Under the pieces are notes generated by a model. That model had not been told where the DNA came from, did not search any database, and worked only from the letters and a program-made list of their open reading frames with translations. A DNA stretch of 64,000 bases. Source: Tolypothrix sp. FACHB-123. Lineage in GTDB: Bacteria; Cyanobacteriota; Cyanobacteriia; Cyanobacteriales; Nostocaceae. Position 1 is the stretch's first letter. The number at the start of each line of letters is the position of its first letter. Position numbers and translations under genes: made by a program. Positions 32,886-43,493 of the stretch are shown piece after piece. The stretch covers positions 26,414 through 90,413 of the forward strand of contig NZ_JACJRE010000033.1 in NCBI RefSeq assembly GCF_014697075.1, in the 5' to 3' direction.

Positions 32886-35558
32886 GTGAATTATCCCGCA
32901 TCATCCCCAGAACTTGACCTTGGGTCAATTTTTCCGTTTAATCTGGATCAATTTCAATTAGACGCGATCGCCTCTCTCAATGACGGTCGGTCTGTAGTTG
33001 TTTGTGCGCCCACAGGTTCGGGCAAAACCTTAGTAGGTGAATACGCGATTTATCGTGCTTTGGCGCGAGGTAAGCGGGTATTTTACACTACGCCTTTAAA
33101 AGCGCTGTCAAATCAAAAATTACGCGACTTTCGCGAGAAATTTGGTTTTGAACAGGTAGGACTTCTAACCGGAGATGCGTCCATTAACAGGGATGCGCCG
33201 ATTCTGGTGATGACCACAGAAATTTTTCGCAATATGCTCTATGGCACGCCCATAGGGCAAGTTGGCATTTCTCTGGTAAATGTGGAAGCTGTGGTACTCG
33301 ATGAGTGCCACTACATGAACGATCGCCAACGGGGTACGGTTTGGGAAGAATCGATTATTTATTGTCCCCGGGAAGTGCAATTAGTCGCCCTTTCAGCTAC
33401 CGTTGCTAACAGCGATCAACTCACCGATTGGCTAAATCGCGTCCACGGCCCCACTGACCTGATTTACTCCGATTTTCGCCCTGTACCCCTAGAATTTCAC
33501 TTTTGTAATCCGAAAGGATTGTTTCCTCTCCTCAACGAGAGTCAAACCAAAATCAGTCCTCGCCTAGCTAATCGGGGAAAAAGAAAACCGGGAGACAAAG
33601 GTAAAGGCGGTAGGCCAGAAGCTCCCAGCATTATTTATACCTTGAACCACTTACAGCAACGGGATATGTTACCCGCCATTTACTTTATTTTCAGCCGGCG
33701 AGGTTGTGATAAAGCTGTGGCAGAAGTAGGCGATCTCTGGTTGGTGAATAATGATGAATCTCAGGTATTGCGCCGCCAAATCGATGAATTTTTAACCCGC
33801 AATCCCGAAGCCGGGCGTTCTGGGCAAATTGCGCCCCTGTATCGGGGAATAGCTGCTCACCACGCCGGCATATTACCAGCTTGGAAAGTCCTAGTAGAAG
33901 AATTATTTCAACAAGGGCTAATTAAAGTAGTATTTGCTACTGAGACCCTAGCGGCAGGAATTAATATGCCCGCCCGCACCACTGTGATCTCTACCCTTTC
34001 CAAACGTACCGACACCGGACACCGCCTGCTCAATGCTTCTGAATTCCTGCAAATGGCGGGACGGGCTGGGCGGCGAGGTATGGATTTACAAGGTCATGTG
34101 GTCACAGTCCAAACTCCTTTTGAAGGGGCGAAAGAAGCGGCATATTTAGCTACATCTAAACCTGACCCCTTGGTAAGCCAATTTACTCCTAGTTACGGGA
34201 TGGTACTTAACTTACTGCAAACCCACACCTTGGAGGAAACCAGAGAGCTAATAGAACGCAGTTTTGGCCAGTATATGGCGACGCTGCATTTAAGACCCAA
34301 TTACGAGGAAATTGACGAGCTACAAGCCGAATTAGCTCGACTTCAGGAGCAAATCGCCGCCGTTGATGAAAATGAACTGGCTGTGTATGAAAAATTGCGC
34401 CAACGCCTGAAAGTAGAAAAGCAAATTTTGAAAACTCTGCAACAACAAGCCCAGGAAGACCGCCAAGAGCAATTAGGAATGATGTTAGGGTTTGCGGTTT
34501 CCGGGACATTGCTAAGTTTAAAAGGCAAAAATATCACAGTTTCTGCGCCAATTGCCGCCGTATTGGTTGGTAAAAGTTCCGGTTCTGAGCAATCTACTTG
34601 CTTGGTATGCTTAGGCAAGGATAATCGCTGGTATGTAGCTGCGACAGAGGATATTGTCGATTTGTATGCGGAATTACCCAGAATTGATATTCCATCTGAG
34701 ATTTTGCCACCACCGGAGCTAATTTTTAAACCAGGACAAATTCAGGTTGGCGATCGCCAAACAGCAATCATTGCCCAACAAATCCCTGAACCAGGTGAGT
34801 CTTTATATATACCGCCAGAGGTAGCAGAACAACTGAGTCGGGTAACAGCGGTTCAAGAACAATTAGAAGCCCATCCGATTTATAAATCCGGCAATGTCGG
34901 CTCTATTTTCAAACGTAAGGCGCGTTATGTAGAATTAGAAGCCGAATTACAATTGTTACAAGAACATGTAGAGCAACAATCCCGACATCACTGGGAAGAG
35001 TTTCTCAATTTAATTGAAATTTTGCAACACTTTGGCTGTTTAGATAACTTAGTCCCCACACCTTTAGGACAAGTTGCCGCAGCCATTCGGGGAGAAAATG
35101 AATTATGGCTGGGTTTGGTACTTGCTAGCGGTGAATTTGACCAATTAGATCCGCACCATTTAGCTGCTGCTGTAGCTGCTTTGGTGACAGAAACGCCTCG
35201 CCCAGATAGTAAAGTCCGTTTTGATTTGAGCAATCAAGTTGTTGATGCTTTAGCAAAACTGCGGGGAATTCGTCGCCAGATGTTTCAAATGCAGCGGCGG
35301 TATAATGTAGCACTGCCTATTTGGTTAGAATTTGAGTTAATTGCTTTGGTAGAAAAATGGGCGTTGGGGATCGAGTGGACAGAACTATGTGAAAATACCA
35401 CCTTAGATGAGGGTGATGTGGTAAGAATATTACGCCGGACTTTGGATTTATTATCCCAAATTCCTCACGTACCTAATTTACCAGAGTCACTGCTACGTAA
35501 TGCTTACCGTGCCATTCAGTTAATTGATCGCTTCCCTGTAAATGAAGTAGTAGAATAA
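32886..35558 (+). CDS. Ski2/Mtr4-like DEAD/DEAH-box RNA helicase
   Basis: The 890-residue product is a superfamily 2 helicase of the Ski2-like group. It has [14 protein letters not shown] (Q-like motif), APTGSGKT (Walker A), DECHYM (motif II), SAT in LSATVAN, and [10 protein letters not shown] (motif VI), followed by a long C-terminal region that ends in a DSHCT-like helical domain. Related bacterial and plant chloroplast enzymes act in RNA processing; the specific substrate here is unknown. The start appears to be a GTG at 32886, since no ATG precedes the conserved Q-like motif in frame. Confidence 0.92.
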   Translation: MNYPASSPELDLGSIFPFNLDQFQLDAIASLNDGRSVVVCAPTGSGKTLVGEYAIYRALARGKRVFYTTPLKALSNQKLRDFREKFGFEQVGLLTGDASINRDAPILVMTTEIFRNMLYGTPIGQVGISLVNVEAVVLDECHYMNDRQRGTVWEESIIYCPREVQLVALSATVANSDQLTDWLNRVHGPTDLIYSDFRPVPLEFHFCNPKGLFPLLNESQTKISPRLANRGKRKPGDKGKGGRPEAPSIIYTLNHLQQRDMLPAIYFIFSRRGCDKAVAEVGDLWLVNNDESQVLRRQIDEFLTRNPEAGRSGQIAPLYRGIAAHHAGILPAWKVLVEELFQQGLIKVVFATETLAAGINMPARTTVISTLSKRTDTGHRLLNASEFLQMAGRAGRRGMDLQGHVVTVQTPFEGAKEAAYLATSKPDPLVSQFTPSYGMVLNLLQTHTLEETRELIERSFGQYMATLHLRPNYEEIDELQAELARLQEQIAAVDENELAVYEKLRQRLKVEKQILKTLQQQAQEDRQEQLGMMLGFAVSGTLLSLKGKNITVSAPIAAVLVGKSSGSEQSTCLVCLGKDNRWYVAATEDIVDLYAELPRIDIPSEILPPPELIFKPGQIQVGDRQTAIIAQQIPEPGESLYIPPEVAEQLSRVTAVQEQLEAHPIYKSGNVGSIFKRKARYVELEAELQLLQEHVEQQSRHHWEEFLNLIEILQHFGCLDNLVPTPLGQVAAAIRGENELWLGLVLASGEFDQLDPHHLAAAVAALVTETPRPDSKVRFDLSNQVVDALAKLRGIRRQMFQMQRRYNVALPIWLEFELIALVEKWALGIEWTELCENTTLDEGDVVRILRRTLDLLSQIPHVPNLPESLLRNAYRAIQLIDRFPVNEVVE

Positions 35559-35563
35559 ACTGG

Positions 35564-37369
35564 CTAAACTTTCGTCTGTCTCTGTTCTTGGGGAATGACG
35601 ATCGCAAATTCTGTATGGCCGGGAGTAGAATAGCATTCAATTTGTCCTTGATGTCTGTCCACGATAATTTGATAGCTAATAGACAAGCCTAAACCCGTAC
35701 CTTTACCAATCTCTTTAGTAGTAAAGAAAGGGTCAAATAGACGATTGCTAACTGTTTCGCTCATTCCCGGGCCATTGTCGATAATCCGAATGACAATTGA
35801 AGATTGAGAATTGGAGATATCAGCTTGTTCTCCAATCTCAATACTTGCATCTCCCTGTCTAAATTCAGTAAAGATAGTAATCTGGTTAGGGTTGGCTAAG
35901 ATTTCCTCAGGCGATCGCTTTTGATTATACTCTTCCAAAGCATCTATAGCATTCACAATAATATTCATAAATACTTGGTTGAGTTGTCCTGCATAGCATT
36001 CTACTAAAGGTAACTGACCGTATTCTTTGATGACTTCAATTGGTGGAGAACCAGTTTTCGGTTTCAGGCGATGTTGGAGAATCATCAAAGTACTATCTAA
36101 ACCATCATGAATATTTACCTCTTTGACTTCCGCTTCATCTAAGCGTGAAAAAGTCCTAAGAGATAAAACAATTTCTCGAATCCGGTTAGCGCCTACTTTC
36201 ATAGAAGCTAACAGTTTTGGTAAATCATCAAAAATAAAATCAATATCTATCGCTTCAATTTCTGATTGCAATGTAGAGTTGGGATTAGGGTAATGTCGCT
36301 GATAACATTGCAGTAAATAAAGTAAATCTTCTACATATTCAGTAGCGGGGTTGATATTACCGTAAATGAAATTAACCGGATTATTAATTTCATGAGCAAC
36401 ACCAGCTACAAGCTGACCCAAACTAGACATTTTCTCGCTTTGAATTAGCTGTCTTTGGGTTTGCTGCAATTTTTGTAAAGTCTGTTCTAATTTTTCTTTT
36501 TCTTGAATTAAAGCAATAGTGCGTTGTTGTACTCGCGTTTCTAAATACTGATTGGCTTGCGCTAATCGACTTAAAGCTTCTTGTAGAGAGAATTCTGTTT
36601 GTTTGCGACCGCTAATATCAATAATGAACCCAAGTAATTGTATTACTTTACCTCCAGAACGCACAATATTGACAATATCTTTGACCCAAATCCAGTTACC
36701 ATCAGCAGTTAATAAGCGATATTCAATTATATAATCATCTTCTGTTTTCGATTTTAGTTGATGGTATTCAAGCACTAAAGACCTATCTTCTGGATGAATG
36801 TGGAAATACCAGAATTCTGGTTGATACCAATCTTCTAATTTATAACCAAATAAATCTATTGCTTGTGGCCCGACATAGGTAAACTGGTGATTATTTGGCT
36901 CGGCTTCCCAAGGTACTAATTTTACACCTTCTACCAGTCGCTTTAATCGTTGCTGAGTTTGTGCTAAATCTTTTTCTGTATGCTTGCGTAAGGTAATATC
37001 ATTGGCAATTACAGCATATTGGCTAGTAATACCTTCTGAATTATGAATAGGGAGAACATCTACTAGTAACCAATGCTCTTTTTGCTGCTTTGATAAATAA
37101 GAAATTTCAAATTTAAAATTTTCACTTTTTAATAATTGTTCGTGAATATAAGCTGGCTGAATATTACTCTGAAAATTATCATCCAGGACAGTAAAAAACT
37201 TTTTTCCGATTAATAAATCAGTGCTAATATTTGCCAGGTTAGCAAATGCTTCATTTACCCATTGAATGCGTCCAGATCTATCAGTTAATGCCATTAATAA
37301 ATCAGCACGATTTGCTAAGGCATTAAACATAGTTAAAGGTAAATTAACCGAGTTAACTACCATGCTCAT
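35564..37369 (-). CDS. PAS-domain sensor histidine kinase
   Basis: The 601-residue protein has two PAS domains (about residues 15-130 and 150-265; the second is followed by a PAC motif, VIQLLGFIIDISGRKQ), a coiled coil (about 270-315), then a histidine kinase. The phosphoacceptor box is SSLGQLVAGVAHEINNPVNF. The ATPase domain has NQVFMNIIVNAIDAL (N box), DNGPGMSE (G1), FDPFFTTKEIG (F box) and GTGLGLSIS (G2). It has no membrane segment, so it is cytosolic. No response regulator lies nearby, so it is an orphan kinase. The signal is unknown. It is convergent with the helicase gene. Confidence 0.93.
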   Translation of the reverse strand: MSMVVNSVNLPLTMFNALANRADLLMALTDRSGRIQWVNEAFANLANISTDLLIGKKFFTVLDDNFQSNIQPAYIHEQLLKSENFKFEISYLSKQQKEHWLLVDVLPIHNSEGITSQYAVIANDITLRKHTEKDLAQTQQRLKRLVEGVKLVPWEAEPNNHQFTYVGPQAIDLFGYKLEDWYQPEFWYFHIHPEDRSLVLEYHQLKSKTEDDYIIEYRLLTADGNWIWVKDIVNIVRSGGKVIQLLGFIIDISGRKQTEFSLQEALSRLAQANQYLETRVQQRTIALIQEKEKLEQTLQKLQQTQRQLIQSEKMSSLGQLVAGVAHEINNPVNFIYGNINPATEYVEDLLYLLQCYQRHYPNPNSTLQSEIEAIDIDFIFDDLPKLLASMKVGANRIREIVLSLRTFSRLDEAEVKEVNIHDGLDSTLMILQHRLKPKTGSPPIEVIKEYGQLPLVECYAGQLNQVFMNIIVNAIDALEEYNQKRSPEEILANPNQITIFTEFRQGDASIEIGEQADISNSQSSIVIRIIDNGPGMSETVSNRLFDPFFTTKEIGKGTGLGLSISYQIIVDRHQGQIECYSTPGHTEFAIVIPQEQRQTKV

Positions 37370-37712
37370 AACTCCTGTAGCCAGAATTAGAGAGCATCGC
37401 GTCTCTCCGCTACATAAACTAAAATTGCCATTTGGCTACGACAGGAATTACCAGTACAAAGAATTAAGAGCGTAGGTAGTCCCATATTATTTATTTAGTA
37501 ATAAATATTACTAAAAATCTTAGCTTTACAAACTACAGTTGCCGTCAGGGAAAATACACAAAGCTATAATTTTAATCGATGGTAGCTGAAAATGAATCTC
37601 GTGGTCTGTCCCATTAATTTGGCTGATATCCTAGATCCCCAACTTTTTGAAAAAGTCGGGGATCTGAATCGGGACAAAGTTAAAAATTTGATATTTGCGA
37701 TCGCATTAAATT

Positions 37713-38405
37713 TTAAGTTAACTGTCCATCAGTTGGTTCTGCTTGTGCTGTTACCTTTTGCCCAATTTTTGGTTCAGTTCCTGCAAGTAGGCGTTCAATA
37801 TTACTGCGGTGACGCAAAATTACATACAACCCGCCAAAAAAAGCATAAAGGACGCAAGGTAAAGGTTGATGGAAAATTATCATAAAAATTGTCACAGCGA
37901 TCGCAGCTGTAATTGAACTTAAGGAGACAATCCGGGATATCGCCACAACAACAGCAAATACACCCGCTGAAGCCAAACCTACCTGCCAACTTATCGCCAG
38001 TACAGTCCCTAAGCCAGTAGCGACAGATTTACCACCACTAAAGCCTAAAAAAATTGATTTGCTGTGTCCGAGAACTGCTGCTAACCCCGCTAAAGTTGCT
38101 AAACACGGTTGCCACAAATTAGCATCTACCGTAGGGGGGAAAAAATTGTACAATGGAGCCAATTTAAATAACTGGTAAGCTAGTGCGATCGCAGTTACGC
38201 CCTTCAAGCAATCAATTAATAACACAACAGCCCCAGGCCCTTTACCCAAAGTTCTCAGGACATTAGTTGCGCCAGTGGAACCCGAACCAACTTCACGAAT
38301 ATCAATACCCTTTAACTGCTTCACCGCAATGTAGCCAGTAGGGACAGAACCCAATAGATAGGCTACAACCAAAACAAAAGCGCACAAACTTAACCAAACA
38401 GCCAT
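37713..38405 (-). CDS. plsY: Glycerol-3-phosphate acyltransferase PlsY
   Basis: PlsY uses acyl-phosphate to acylate glycerol-3-phosphate, the first step of membrane lipid synthesis. The 230-residue membrane protein shows the three conserved loops: GSVPTGYI, GSGSTGATNVLRTLG with the DCLKG that follows, and GHSKSIFLGFSGGKSVATGLG. About six hydrophobic segments are present. A DUF3086 gene, a DUF3119 gene and an MlaE-like permease lie upstream on the same strand. Confidence 0.95.
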   Translation of the reverse strand: MAVWLSLCAFVLVVAYLLGSVPTGYIAVKQLKGIDIREVGSGSTGATNVLRTLGKGPGAVVLLIDCLKGVTAIALAYQLFKLAPLYNFFPPTVDANLWQPCLATLAGLAAVLGHSKSIFLGFSGGKSVATGLGTVLAISWQVGLASAGVFAVVVAISRIVSLSSITAAIAVTIFMIIFHQPLPCVLYAFFGGLYVILRHRSNIERLLAGTEPKIGQKVTAQAEPTDGQLT

Positions 38406-38444
38406 AACAATTCAAAATTCAAAATTCAAAAAATTCCTAAGTCA

Positions 38445-38508
38445 GTAGGGGCGGGTTCTGTAAGATTCTCACTGGAAAAACAGATATGTCGATTAAACCC
38501 GCCCCTAC
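38445..38508. repeat. Dispersed 63/64-bp palindromic repeat, copy 3
   Basis: It begins GTAGGGGCGGGTT and ends AAACCCGCCCCTAC, like the copies at 22441 and 27915. It lies between plsY and the DUF3086 gene. Confidence 0.85.
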
Positions 38509-38586
38509 AACAGTCTCAAATTTTTGAACCAATGACAAATGACAATTGTACAGACGCGATTCATCGCGTCTCTGACAAATGACTAA

Positions 38587-39885
38587 TTAAAAATCATCAT
38601 CATAATTTCTCATTGTTTTGGGGTCAGGGGCAAAGGCTAACCATAAAGGAAATTGCAGTAATGCTAGGCTAATTTGGTCTTCGGAATCATCAATGATGAT
38701 TAACGGGAGTTGATTGGCTTTGACTAATCGGTCAGCTTTTTGTGCCAAAGCTTCTGGTGCTTCAAATAACACTACTCCTCTATCGGGGCCAAAGTCTGGA
38801 CGACCTATACCCAGGCAATCTTGCAAACCGCGCCGCCATTCACCTAAGCGTTCTGGGGTATTAGCTAATACTAAAGCGCGGACGCGATCGCCATACAATT
38901 TGTAAAGGATGGAAATTACCGCCGAAGAAATCAAGATATTCTGTAAGCGGCTACCCATTGTCCGCAAAGCACCTCTTCCCCCTTGGCTGAAGAACCAGTT
39001 AGAAACTCGTTCTGCATGGACTGGTTCAAAAGTCCGGCGCAATTGCCAAGCCGGGCCATAATAATCGGGTTTGTTGCGATATTGATCGATGAGGCGGCGA
39101 ATTTGCTTGGTAGTATCTTGAAACTGCTGTTGGGCGAATTGAGGGATACCAGATTGTGCTGGTTCTGGGGCTTTTTCTTCTTTAATCGATACTACAGGTT
39201 TTTCGCGCGCGATAGCCGGCGGTACGAGTTGCAACTGTTCAGCGGCGGCGGCTAAATCTTGTAAACTGCCAGTGAGATAATCTTTAAAACCCTGTACCCG
39301 AATCGCCAAGTCTTGAGATGTTCCTGCAAAAGTCGTGCGCATTTCATTGCGGATACGTTCTTGACGACGTTCCAACTGTTCTACAGAAATTTGCAGGGTT
39401 TGTTTGCGTTGTTCTAATTGGGCTAGGGAATCTTGCACTAGCTTTCCTAACGCCAATTGGGTTTCGCCAACTTGTGACTGAAGAGTTTTGTAACTAACTT
39501 GCAGATTGGCTATTTCAGCTTCTAGGGCTTGTTTGGTAGTTTGTAACTCTGCAACCTGTTGTGCTGCTTGTGCGTATAGGAAATTAGCTTCTGATTCTGA
39601 TGCTATTTCTGACTCCAGCGCCACAGTTTCGGCTGCTAACTGGGTTACAAACTCAGCAGTTGCATCTGCTGCTGGTTCAACTGTAAAACCTTCTTCTGCA
39701 TCAGCAATAGGTGATGCAATAGTTGCGTCATTAGGCTGTATCTCAACTGATATAGTCTGTGCAGGTGTTTCTTCCTCTGACTCAACAGATGAGTTCTCTG
39801 CAACTTCTTCTTTTGGCTTATCTTCTTGTATTTGTGCCAACCACTCATCAATTGATTCTGGGGTTTGAGATTCCTCTGGGTTCAT
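38587..39885 (-). CDS. DUF3086 domain protein with coiled coil
   Basis: The family is restricted to cyanobacteria and has no assigned function. The product has an acidic N-terminal region rich in Glu and Ala, a coiled coil (about residues 100-190, ELQTTKQALEAEIANLQVSY), and a C-terminal globular DUF3086 domain (PDYYGPAWQLRRTFEPVHAERVSNWFF, then PLIIIDDSEDQISLALLQFPLWLAFAP). The start is placed at MNPEESQ (39885); the frame reaches 39939, but that extension is not protein-like. It sits between plsY and a DUF3119 gene, in a conserved neighbourhood. Confidence 0.88.
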   Translation of the reverse strand: MNPEESQTPESIDEWLAQIQEDKPKEEVAENSSVESEEETPAQTISVEIQPNDATIASPIADAEEGFTVEPAADATAEFVTQLAAETVALESEIASESEANFLYAQAAQQVAELQTTKQALEAEIANLQVSYKTLQSQVGETQLALGKLVQDSLAQLEQRKQTLQISVEQLERRQERIRNEMRTTFAGTSQDLAIRVQGFKDYLTGSLQDLAAAAEQLQLVPPAIAREKPVVSIKEEKAPEPAQSGIPQFAQQQFQDTTKQIRRLIDQYRNKPDYYGPAWQLRRTFEPVHAERVSNWFFSQGGRGALRTMGSRLQNILISSAVISILYKLYGDRVRALVLANTPERLGEWRRGLQDCLGIGRPDFGPDRGVVLFEAPEALAQKADRLVKANQLPLIIIDDSEDQISLALLQFPLWLAFAPDPKTMRNYDDDF

Positions 39886-40002
39886 AACCAATACTGTAAT
39901 TCCTATGACGCGAATAAATAGCTTTGTTGAAATATACAATTGACCTGTACAAAAAGTCCTGAGTAGTTGGTGCGGGTTACAGATATTGCACCAAAAACAA
40001 GA

Positions 40003-40389
40003 CTAAATTCGGGGACAACGTTGTTCTAAGCAGGATTTTAGGGTATTGGGGTCAAATAAAATTGGTAGAAAGTGAATACTTTTGATTTCTTTAAAATAAA
40101 ACAATATCGGTATGGGATTCCAGAATATCCGCCAGTTTTGCCATTCCTGATAGGGAAACCGCCGAAGTAATTCTTCGCCTCTGTAAAGATCTAAGTCAGT
40201 AGCGGTAAATCTTAAGCGCAATGTCGCCGCCTGAAACATCAAAAACAAACCAAACAAGCCAATAATACCGCCTAGCAGAGGTTGAACTAACAGCAGGGGA
40301 ATCGACCCAATTACCAAAACTACAGGGATATTGTAGCTAGGTTTCAGTTCTACTGTAGATGTGGTGTTAGGTGCAAATGAACTAGTCAT
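40003..40389 (-). CDS. DUF3119 family membrane protein
   Basis: The 128-residue product has a hydrophobic N-terminal half with two probable membrane segments (NIPVVLVIGSIPLLLVQPL and GIIGLFGLFLMFQAATL), then LRLRFTATDLDLYRGEELLRRFPYQEWQNW, a PH-like strand pattern, and ILFYFKEIKSIHFLPILFDP. DUF3119 is a cyanobacterial and plastid family; in cyanobacteria it is often next to an MlaE permease gene, as here. A link to lipid transport is suggested by position only. Confidence 0.85.
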   Translation of the reverse strand: MTSSFAPNTTSTVELKPSYNIPVVLVIGSIPLLLVQPLLGGIIGLFGLFLMFQAATLRLRFTATDLDLYRGEELLRRFPYQEWQNWRIFWNPIPILFYFKEIKSIHFLPILFDPNTLKSCLEQRCPRI

Positions 40390-40585
40390 ACTAATTTTTA
40401 GATTTTGAATTTGAGAGTTGAGATTTGAGATTGGGAATAGCCAACCTCAGTCTAAAAATCTCAAATCCTAATTTTGTTAATAGAGACATTTCCTATTTTA
40501 GGATTTTGCGGCTTCGCAGGTGCGCGATCGCCAAACTGTTGATGGTTGACTGTTGAGTGTTGATCACTGATAACTGAAAATTAAC

Positions 40586-41383
40586 CTATATTCCTTTAAG
40601 TAAAGCACTACCCATACCCTGAAACATTAACCAGGAAAGGAAAAAGTTACTCACAAATATAATCAGCAAAGCTGTAACCACAGCCGTTGTGGTAGATTGT
40701 CCCACGCCTTTGGCTCCTCCGGTTGTCGTCAAGCCCCAGCTACAACCAATCACAGCAATTAAAACGCCAAAGCAAAATGCCTTAATCATGGCGCTGCAAA
40801 TATCCCAGAGTCCTAGCAGGTTACGGGCTGAATCCAGAAATGTTGTATCAGCGATGTTGTATAAGTTCGCTGCAATTACCAATCCTCCCAACATCCCCGT
40901 GACTAAAGACAACAGAGTTAAAATTGGCAGCATTAAGCAGCAAGCTAAGACGCGAGGAATAACCAAGTAATCAATTGGATCTGTTTTTAACATCAACAGG
41001 GCGTCTATTTGCTCTGTGACTCGCATCGTACCAATTTCAGCAGCGAAGGCTGAACCTACTCGGCCTGCCAAAATTACTGCTGTCAATACGGGCGAGAGTT
41101 CTCTGGTTAAGGCTACTGCTAGCACCCCGCCAACAAGATTACCCGCCCCAAAGTTAACAAATTCTCGCGCTACCTGAATGGTAAACACTGCACCGACAAA
41201 AATAGCTGTTAATAAGGCAATAAACAGAGAATCTGGCCCTACTGCTGCCATTTGCTCTTTCGTATTTCGCCAATGAATTTTGACTTTCAGGAGGTGAACT
41301 AGTACTTGTCCACCCAAAAAAATCGCCGCCAGCAGCCGCTGACTCCACGCGCCTAAACTGGATTTGGATGTAGTCTCACTCAA
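40586..41383 (-). CDS. MlaE family ABC lipid-transport permease
   Basis: MlaE-type permeases move phospholipids between membranes with an ATPase (MlaF) and an MCE-domain protein (MlaD). The 265-residue product has five or six membrane segments and the family's conserved stretch AVILAGRVGSAFAAEIGTMRVTEQIDAL and DPIDYLVIPRVLAC. Cyanobacterial homologues are also called ycf63. The ATPase and MCE genes are not next to it within this window. It is upstream of DUF3119 on the same strand. Confidence 0.93.
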   Translation of the reverse strand: MSETTSKSSLGAWSQRLLAAIFLGGQVLVHLLKVKIHWRNTKEQMAAVGPDSLFIALLTAIFVGAVFTIQVAREFVNFGAGNLVGGVLAVALTRELSPVLTAVILAGRVGSAFAAEIGTMRVTEQIDALLMLKTDPIDYLVIPRVLACCLMLPILTLLSLVTGMLGGLVIAANLYNIADTTFLDSARNLLGLWDICSAMIKAFCFGVLIAVIGCSWGLTTTGGAKGVGQSTTTAVVTALLIIFVSNFFLSWLMFQGMGSALLKGI

Positions 41384-41795
41384 TGTTTTGTAGCTAACTC
41401 GGTAACTGCCTTAAGAATAGCGAAAGTCAATGGTAAATAGTCAATAGGCATTGGGCATTGGGCATTGGTTATTCTTCCTGTGCTGCTTCGGCCTCATATC
41501 CAGGGTGAAACATTAACTTAGTTTAAAGGTCATCTCAGAAAAGTAATACTGATGGGAGCAAGCTTTATATTACTTCATAGGGAAATCTTTTAGCTACGAT
41601 CGCCATATAGCAAGGCTTTTAAGGATGTTACTGCTGAGTTTTGCCGGGTTAATCTGTGATTAACGGTCACAGATTTTTTTAATGAAAACTTAAGATTTTT
41701 GACATCTTCGCTCCTATGAAGCGATCGCACTTATTGTAGAGAATGACATAATGCTTTTTGGCTATTGTCCCTTTTTACTACGGAGTGTTGTTTAA
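41384..41795. other. Intergenic stretch with a short GGGCATT tract
   Basis: No gene seen. GGCATTGGGCATTGG at 41450-41466 is a short copy of the heptamer tracts found at 32740 and 59834. The end of the gap should hold the promoter of the next gene. Confidence 0.6.
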
Positions 41796-42092
41796 ATGAC
41801 TATTTTCACTCACTTTCTCCGTTCTTTGCTGCTGACAGCGATTTTTAGCTTTCTCGTGCCGATGTTTTTAGTCGGTGGCTTCTTGCTAATGCTTCCGGTC
41901 ATCGGTTATCTACCAGGCTTACAAGCTTTAACTGAAGCGATCGCTAGTCAAATTATATATTTTCTCGGTATTTTTGGTACTGATAGTCCTTTGCGCGGCT
42001 TAATTGTCATTAGTTTGACTTTCAGCTTTGTAGGAGCGCTGTTTGATGTTTACGCTTATTATCGGTGTCAAATTTTACGTATTGATTCTTGA
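41796..42092 (+). CDS. Small membrane protein, 98 aa
   Basis: I do not recognise a named family. The product has two clear hydrophobic segments (LLLTAIFSFLVPMFLVGGFLLM and GLIVISLTFSFVGALFDVYAY) around a short polar loop. It begins MTIFTHFLRS, with an AAGG-poor leader. It stands alone between the divergent mlaE and the downstream sppA. The hydrophobic composition makes it likely to be expressed, but the role is unknown. Confidence 0.7.
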   Translation: MTIFTHFLRSLLLTAIFSFLVPMFLVGGFLLMLPVIGYLPGLQALTEAIASQIIYFLGIFGTDSPLRGLIVISLTFSFVGALFDVYAYYRCQILRIDS

Positions 42093-42585
42093 GTTAGTTG
42101 CACCAGGTTATCGGTATTTATGGTTTGCGGGAACTATGTAAAATCTATATTCCCATCTATATACTGAGATTCGAGATTTTGCTATTCCGAAATTTCCACT
42201 GATAAAGTGGTAATGGCTGCATTTAAATTAATTAAATTGAGTACGCCAATTCAACTTGGTCACAAATAACTATGCCTTACTCATTCGCCCAACCTAAGCT
42301 TGCTGAGGCGATATTGTTATATTTATTGCTTAATTAGTCTATACAGAATTACCAATTAATTTGCTAGCAGGGCAGAGATTGCTATCAACAAAAGCAAATT
42401 TTAAATAGTGGTTTCGACAATTGGTAGGCTTAACAAACTACATCTTGTCTTAATAGAAACCAGAATATCAAAAAAACATCTGAGTAAATCTAAAAACATT
42501 CTTAAAATTTTTGTGTGGACGCAAGCAGTCATCAGACCTCTTGACATCTTAAGATTGAGTTGATTACGAGGTTTTATAACTGCTT
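42093..42585. other. Intergenic stretch of about 490 bp
   Basis: AT-rich with no gene or repeat that I can support. Confidence 0.5.
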
Positions 42586-43407
42586 ATGGTTTGGCCCTTT
42601 AAGCCCAGGTTTAGAAAACAAATTGCTCGGATTGAAGTTACTGGTGCTATCTCCGCGGGAACTCGCAAACGTGTACTAGAAGCCTTAAAAACAGTAGAGG
42701 AAAAAAAGTTTCCGGCTTTACTGTTACGCATTGATAGTCCTGGCGGGACAGTAGGAGATTCCCAAGAGATTTACAGCGCTCTGAAACGTCTGCGGGAAAA
42801 AATGAAAATTGTTGCCAGTTTTGGTAATATTTCGGCTTCTGGTGGCGTCTATATTGGCATGGGAGCTGAACACATCATGGCCAATCCAGGTACAATTACA
42901 GGCAGTATTGGTGTAATTTTGCGCGGGAATAACCTAGAACGCTTGCTAGATAAAATTGGTGTTTCTTTTAAGGTAATTAAATCTGGCCCTTACAAAGATA
43001 TTTTGGCATTTGACCGGGAACTGACACCAGAGGAACAAAACATTCTGCAAGAATTGATCGATGTCAGTTATCAACAGTTTGTGCAAACAGTCGCAGAAGC
43101 CCGTTCTTTAGCGGTAGAAACTGTGAAAAGTTTCGCTGATGGTCGGATTTTTACGGGACAGCAAGCTTTAGAGTTAGGTGTAATCGATCGTCTGGGAACA
43201 GAGGAAGATGCGCGGCGCTGGACAGCAGAATTAGTTGGACTAGATCCGGAAAAAACTCCATGCTTCACCCTTGAGGAACGTAAACCTTTGTTAAGTCGAT
43301 TTCTACCAGGAAGTCGTCAAGTTTCATCAGGAATTAGCGCTGGTATCGACTGGCTAGAGTTCGAGATGTCTACAAGTGGTTTACCCCTCTGGTTATATCG
43401 ACCATAA
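42586..43407 (+). CDS. sppA: Signal peptide peptidase SppA, short S49 form
   Basis: S49 proteases degrade cleaved signal peptides and some membrane proteins. The 273-residue protein has the catalytic serine in ISASGGVYIGMGAEHI and the general-base lysine in IKSGPYKDIL, plus NPGTITGSIGVI. It lacks the N-terminal membrane anchor of long SppA, so it is the single-domain type. aroH follows 86 bp downstream in the same direction. Confidence 0.93.
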   Translation: MVWPFKPRFRKQIARIEVTGAISAGTRKRVLEALKTVEEKKFPALLLRIDSPGGTVGDSQEIYSALKRLREKMKIVASFGNISASGGVYIGMGAEHIMANPGTITGSIGVILRGNNLERLLDKIGVSFKVIKSGPYKDILAFDRELTPEEQNILQELIDVSYQQFVQTVAEARSLAVETVKSFADGRIFTGQQALELGVIDRLGTEEDARRWTAELVGLDPEKTPCFTLEERKPLLSRFLPGSRQVSSGISAGIDWLEFEMSTSGLPLWLYRP

Positions 43408-43493
43408 ATAGTTAATAGTCACAGGTAAATTAACAGTGATAAAAACTATAAAGTGAGAAAAGACAGATCTTGGTAATTTAAGGAGGATTGGGC

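Noticed and set aside
37592-37885. 97-aa plus-strand frame
   Set aside because: Mostly antisense to plsY; shadow frame.
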